Of a DNA stretch of 64,000 nucleotides, positions 62,645 to 64,000 are shown piece by piece; position 1 is the first letter of the stretch, and each line of letters begins with the position of its first letter. A program made the translations under genes and the position numbers. Source of the DNA: Tanticharoenia sakaeratensis NBRC 103193 (GTDB taxonomy: Bacteria > Pseudomonadota > Alphaproteobacteria > Acetobacterales > Acetobacteraceae); contig NZ_BALE01000028.1 in the NCBI RefSeq assembly GCF_000963885.1, positions 41,756 to 105,755 on the forward strand. The letters are read 5' to 3'. Below the pieces are notes generated by a model that had not been told where the DNA came from, ran no database searches, and saw only the letters and a program-made list of their open reading frames with translations.

Positions 62645-63591
62645 GCGCTGGCCTCGTCGAGCGCCTTGATGTCGTCCGCGGTGAGAGAGAGCGTGCCGGC
62701 GCGGGCAAGGTCCGCGATCTGTTCCGGTCGCGAGGCACTGACGATCGGTGCCGTGATACTCGGTCGTGCGATGGCCCAGGCCAGCGCGACCTGCGTCGGG
62801 TCGACGTCATGACGGCTGGAAACCGCATCGAGGGCGCCCAGGATTTTCTGGCCCCGCTCGCTGGTGACATAAGCCCGCACGCCGTCCGCGCGGGCGCGAT
62901 CCTTCAGGTCGGCTTCGCTGCGATATTTGCCGGTGAGGAAGCCGGAAGCGAGCGCATAATAGGGGATGACGCCAAGACCGGCATCGGCTGCGACCTTCTC
63001 GAGGCCGGATTCGTAATCGCTGCGTTCGATCAGGTTGTAATGCGGCTGCAGGGATTCGTAGCGCGGCAGCTTGTGCTTTTCGCTGACGTCGAGGGCTTCG
63101 CGCAGGCGATCGGCGGTGTAGTTCGACGCGCCCAGTGCGCGGACCTTGCCTTCCCGGATCAGGGCCGCGAAGGTCTCGAGCGTCTCTTCAAGCGGTGTGT
63201 CCGGATCGTCTTGATGGGCCTGGTAGAGATCGACGTGATCGGTCTTGAGCCGGCGAAGCGACGCCTCGATCTCGTGACGGATCCAGTCCGGGGACAGACC
63301 CTTGCGCCCGTCGCCCATGGCCATGCCCACCTTGGTAAACAGCGTGATCCGGTCGCGATTGCCGCGCTGGGTCAGCCACTCGCCGATGATGGTTTCAGAC
63401 TCGCCGCCCTGGTTGCCCGGCACCCAGGCGGAATACATGTCCGCCGTGTCGATCGCGGTCAGGCCGTGGTCCAGAGCCGCATCCAGAATGCGGAAGGACT
63501 GCGCCCGATCGGCGGTCCAGCCGAAGACGTTGCCGCCGAGGACCAGCGGCGGGATGCTGAGGCCGGAGCGGCCGAGGGGACGGGACTGCAT
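62641..63591 (-). CDS. Aldo/keto reductase
   Basis: A 316-aa NADPH-dependent reductase of the AKR barrel. Catalytic residues are Asp48 and Tyr53 in AIDTADMYSAW, Lys in TLFTKVGM and His in YQAHQDDP. Cofactor-binding motifs are SNYTADRL and the C-terminal IVSASRPEQI. It resembles the YajO/Tas branch (316 aa, loop WVPGNQGG), which reduces sugar-type aldehydes. First gene of a two-gene unit with the gluconolactonase. No signal peptide, so it acts in the cytoplasm. Confidence 0.93.
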   Translation of the reverse strand: MQSRPLGRSGLSIPPLVLGGNVFGWTADRAQSFRILDAALDHGLTAIDTADMYSAWVPGNQGGESETIIGEWLTQRGNRDRITLFTKVGMAMGDGRKGLSPDWIRHEIEASLRRLKTDHVDLYQAHQDDPDTPLEETLETFAALIREGKVRALGASNYTADRLREALDVSEKHKLPRYESLQPHYNLIERSDYESGLEKVAADAGLGVIPYYALASGFLTGKYRSEADLKDRARADGVRAYVTSERGQKILGALDAVSSRHDVDPTQVALAWAIARPSITAPIVSASRPEQIADLARAGTLSLTADDIKALDEASA

Positions 63592-64000
63592 CGCGGGTCA
63601 TCTCCTGTCTGGCAGCCACGCGGCATGCGACATGACGTCGCAGTTCCGCCGGAGCGCCGTCATGGCGTCTGGCGGGTCGCGGGCGGAGCGATTGTCGGTT
63701 CGGGTCTAACGCATGGTCGGCGCGAGGCGTTCCGGGCGGAGGGACGGCACAGGCTGGTCCAGCGCCGGTGGAATGGGGCTGCCCCGATCAATCCGGCTTG
63801 AGCATCAGGGGCGGAAAGGCAGGCAAGGTTATTGTGGATGCACCTGAACCTCGAATGGGTGACCGCCTTCGGTCCGGCCGACGGCTCGGATATCGGGGGT
63901 AGGCTTATTTCCGGACTATCGAAAGCGAGAGGCTCGGCCGCAGTATTGTTGGGCCATGCTAGAGCCGTTCCACGTTAATCCGGTTCATATCCTGCTGCTT
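63592..64000. other. Intergenic end of window
   Basis: No gene can be supported. An ATG at 63957 opens 15 codons (MLEPFHVNPVHILLL) that run off the end, without a ribosome site. The last 45 bases could equally be an intergenic repeat or element end. Confidence 0.35.

Noticed and set aside
63957..64000. Start of a new gene at the window end
   Set aside because: Only 15 codons, no ribosome site, and the sequence could be an intergenic repeat.

Overview
The window reads as chromosomal DNA of a high-GC alphaproteobacterium, most probably an acetic acid bacterium (Acetobacteraceae, Gluconacetobacter/Komagataeibacter-like). The diagnostic content is a membrane-bound PQQ alcohol dehydrogenase (adhA-adhB), a hopanoid cluster (hpnD-hpnE-shc-hpnG), an OprB-type sugar porin, the alphaproteobacterial ChvG/ChvI plus HprK/PTS regulatory block, and several exported sugar or aldehyde enzymes. 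Genus is inferred from protein resemblance, not from a search. No rRNA, tRNA, CRISPR array or complete insertion sequence was seen.

Layout. 1-3.9 kb is a ragged accessory stretch: a cut gene end, a fragment of a Na+/H+ antiporter, an unrecognised 296-aa protein with a disordered basic N-terminus, a decayed gene, and an aldehyde dehydrogenase. 3.9-12.2 kb (minus strand) holds a prepilin peptidase, then ptsI-ptsH-EIIA-rapZ-hprK (a regulatory PTS with no sugar permease) and chvG-chvI, with a short RidA-like gene between them on the other strand. 12.4-16.5 kb is the chaperone block grpE-dnaK-dnaJ. 16.5-21 kb carries a small serine hydrolase, a Tat-exported GH13 glucosidase, a GNAT acetyltransferase and a lysozyme-like toxin with a secreted partner. 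21.2-29.1 kb has an AraC/SDR divergent pair, dapB, metK-trmB, an ETF:quinone oxidoreductase, and a TetR/NTF2 pair sharing an operator region. 29.4-38.3 kb has a phosphatase/PLP-enzyme pair divergent from the dTDP-rhamnose operon rfbBACD plus a glycosyltransferase, then an exported cupin and a VOC protein.

38.4-51 kb has an FAH-family protein, an OprB porin with a frameshift near its end, a GAF histidine kinase, a cation/proton antiporter, the adhAB operon, an MHS-family transporter and a Tat-exported aminotransferase. 51.5-57.1 kb is an exported cupin followed by hopanoid synthesis (presqualene diphosphate to hydroxysqualene, to squalene, to hopene, then the side-chain nucleosidase HpnG). 58-63.6 kb has an aquaporin-family channel with a histidine-rich N-terminal repeat, an AraC/epimerase divergent pair around an 11-bp inverted repeat, and an aldo/keto reductase overlapping a Tat-exported gluconolactonase.

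How the parts fit: periplasmic oxidation (AdhAB, gluconolactonase), periplasmic sugar cleavage (GH13) and porin uptake suit an organism that oxidises alcohols and sugars incompletely; hopanoids and rhamnose-containing polysaccharide suit acid and ethanol tolerance; ChvGI and the HPr kinase system would tie carbon status and envelope state to gene expression. The least expected items are the lysozyme toxin/secreted partner pair (19.8-20.9 kb), the His-rich MIP channel (58 kb), the 705-aa PLP enzyme coupled to a phosphatase (29.5-32.3 kb), and the exported aminotransferase (49.8 kb).
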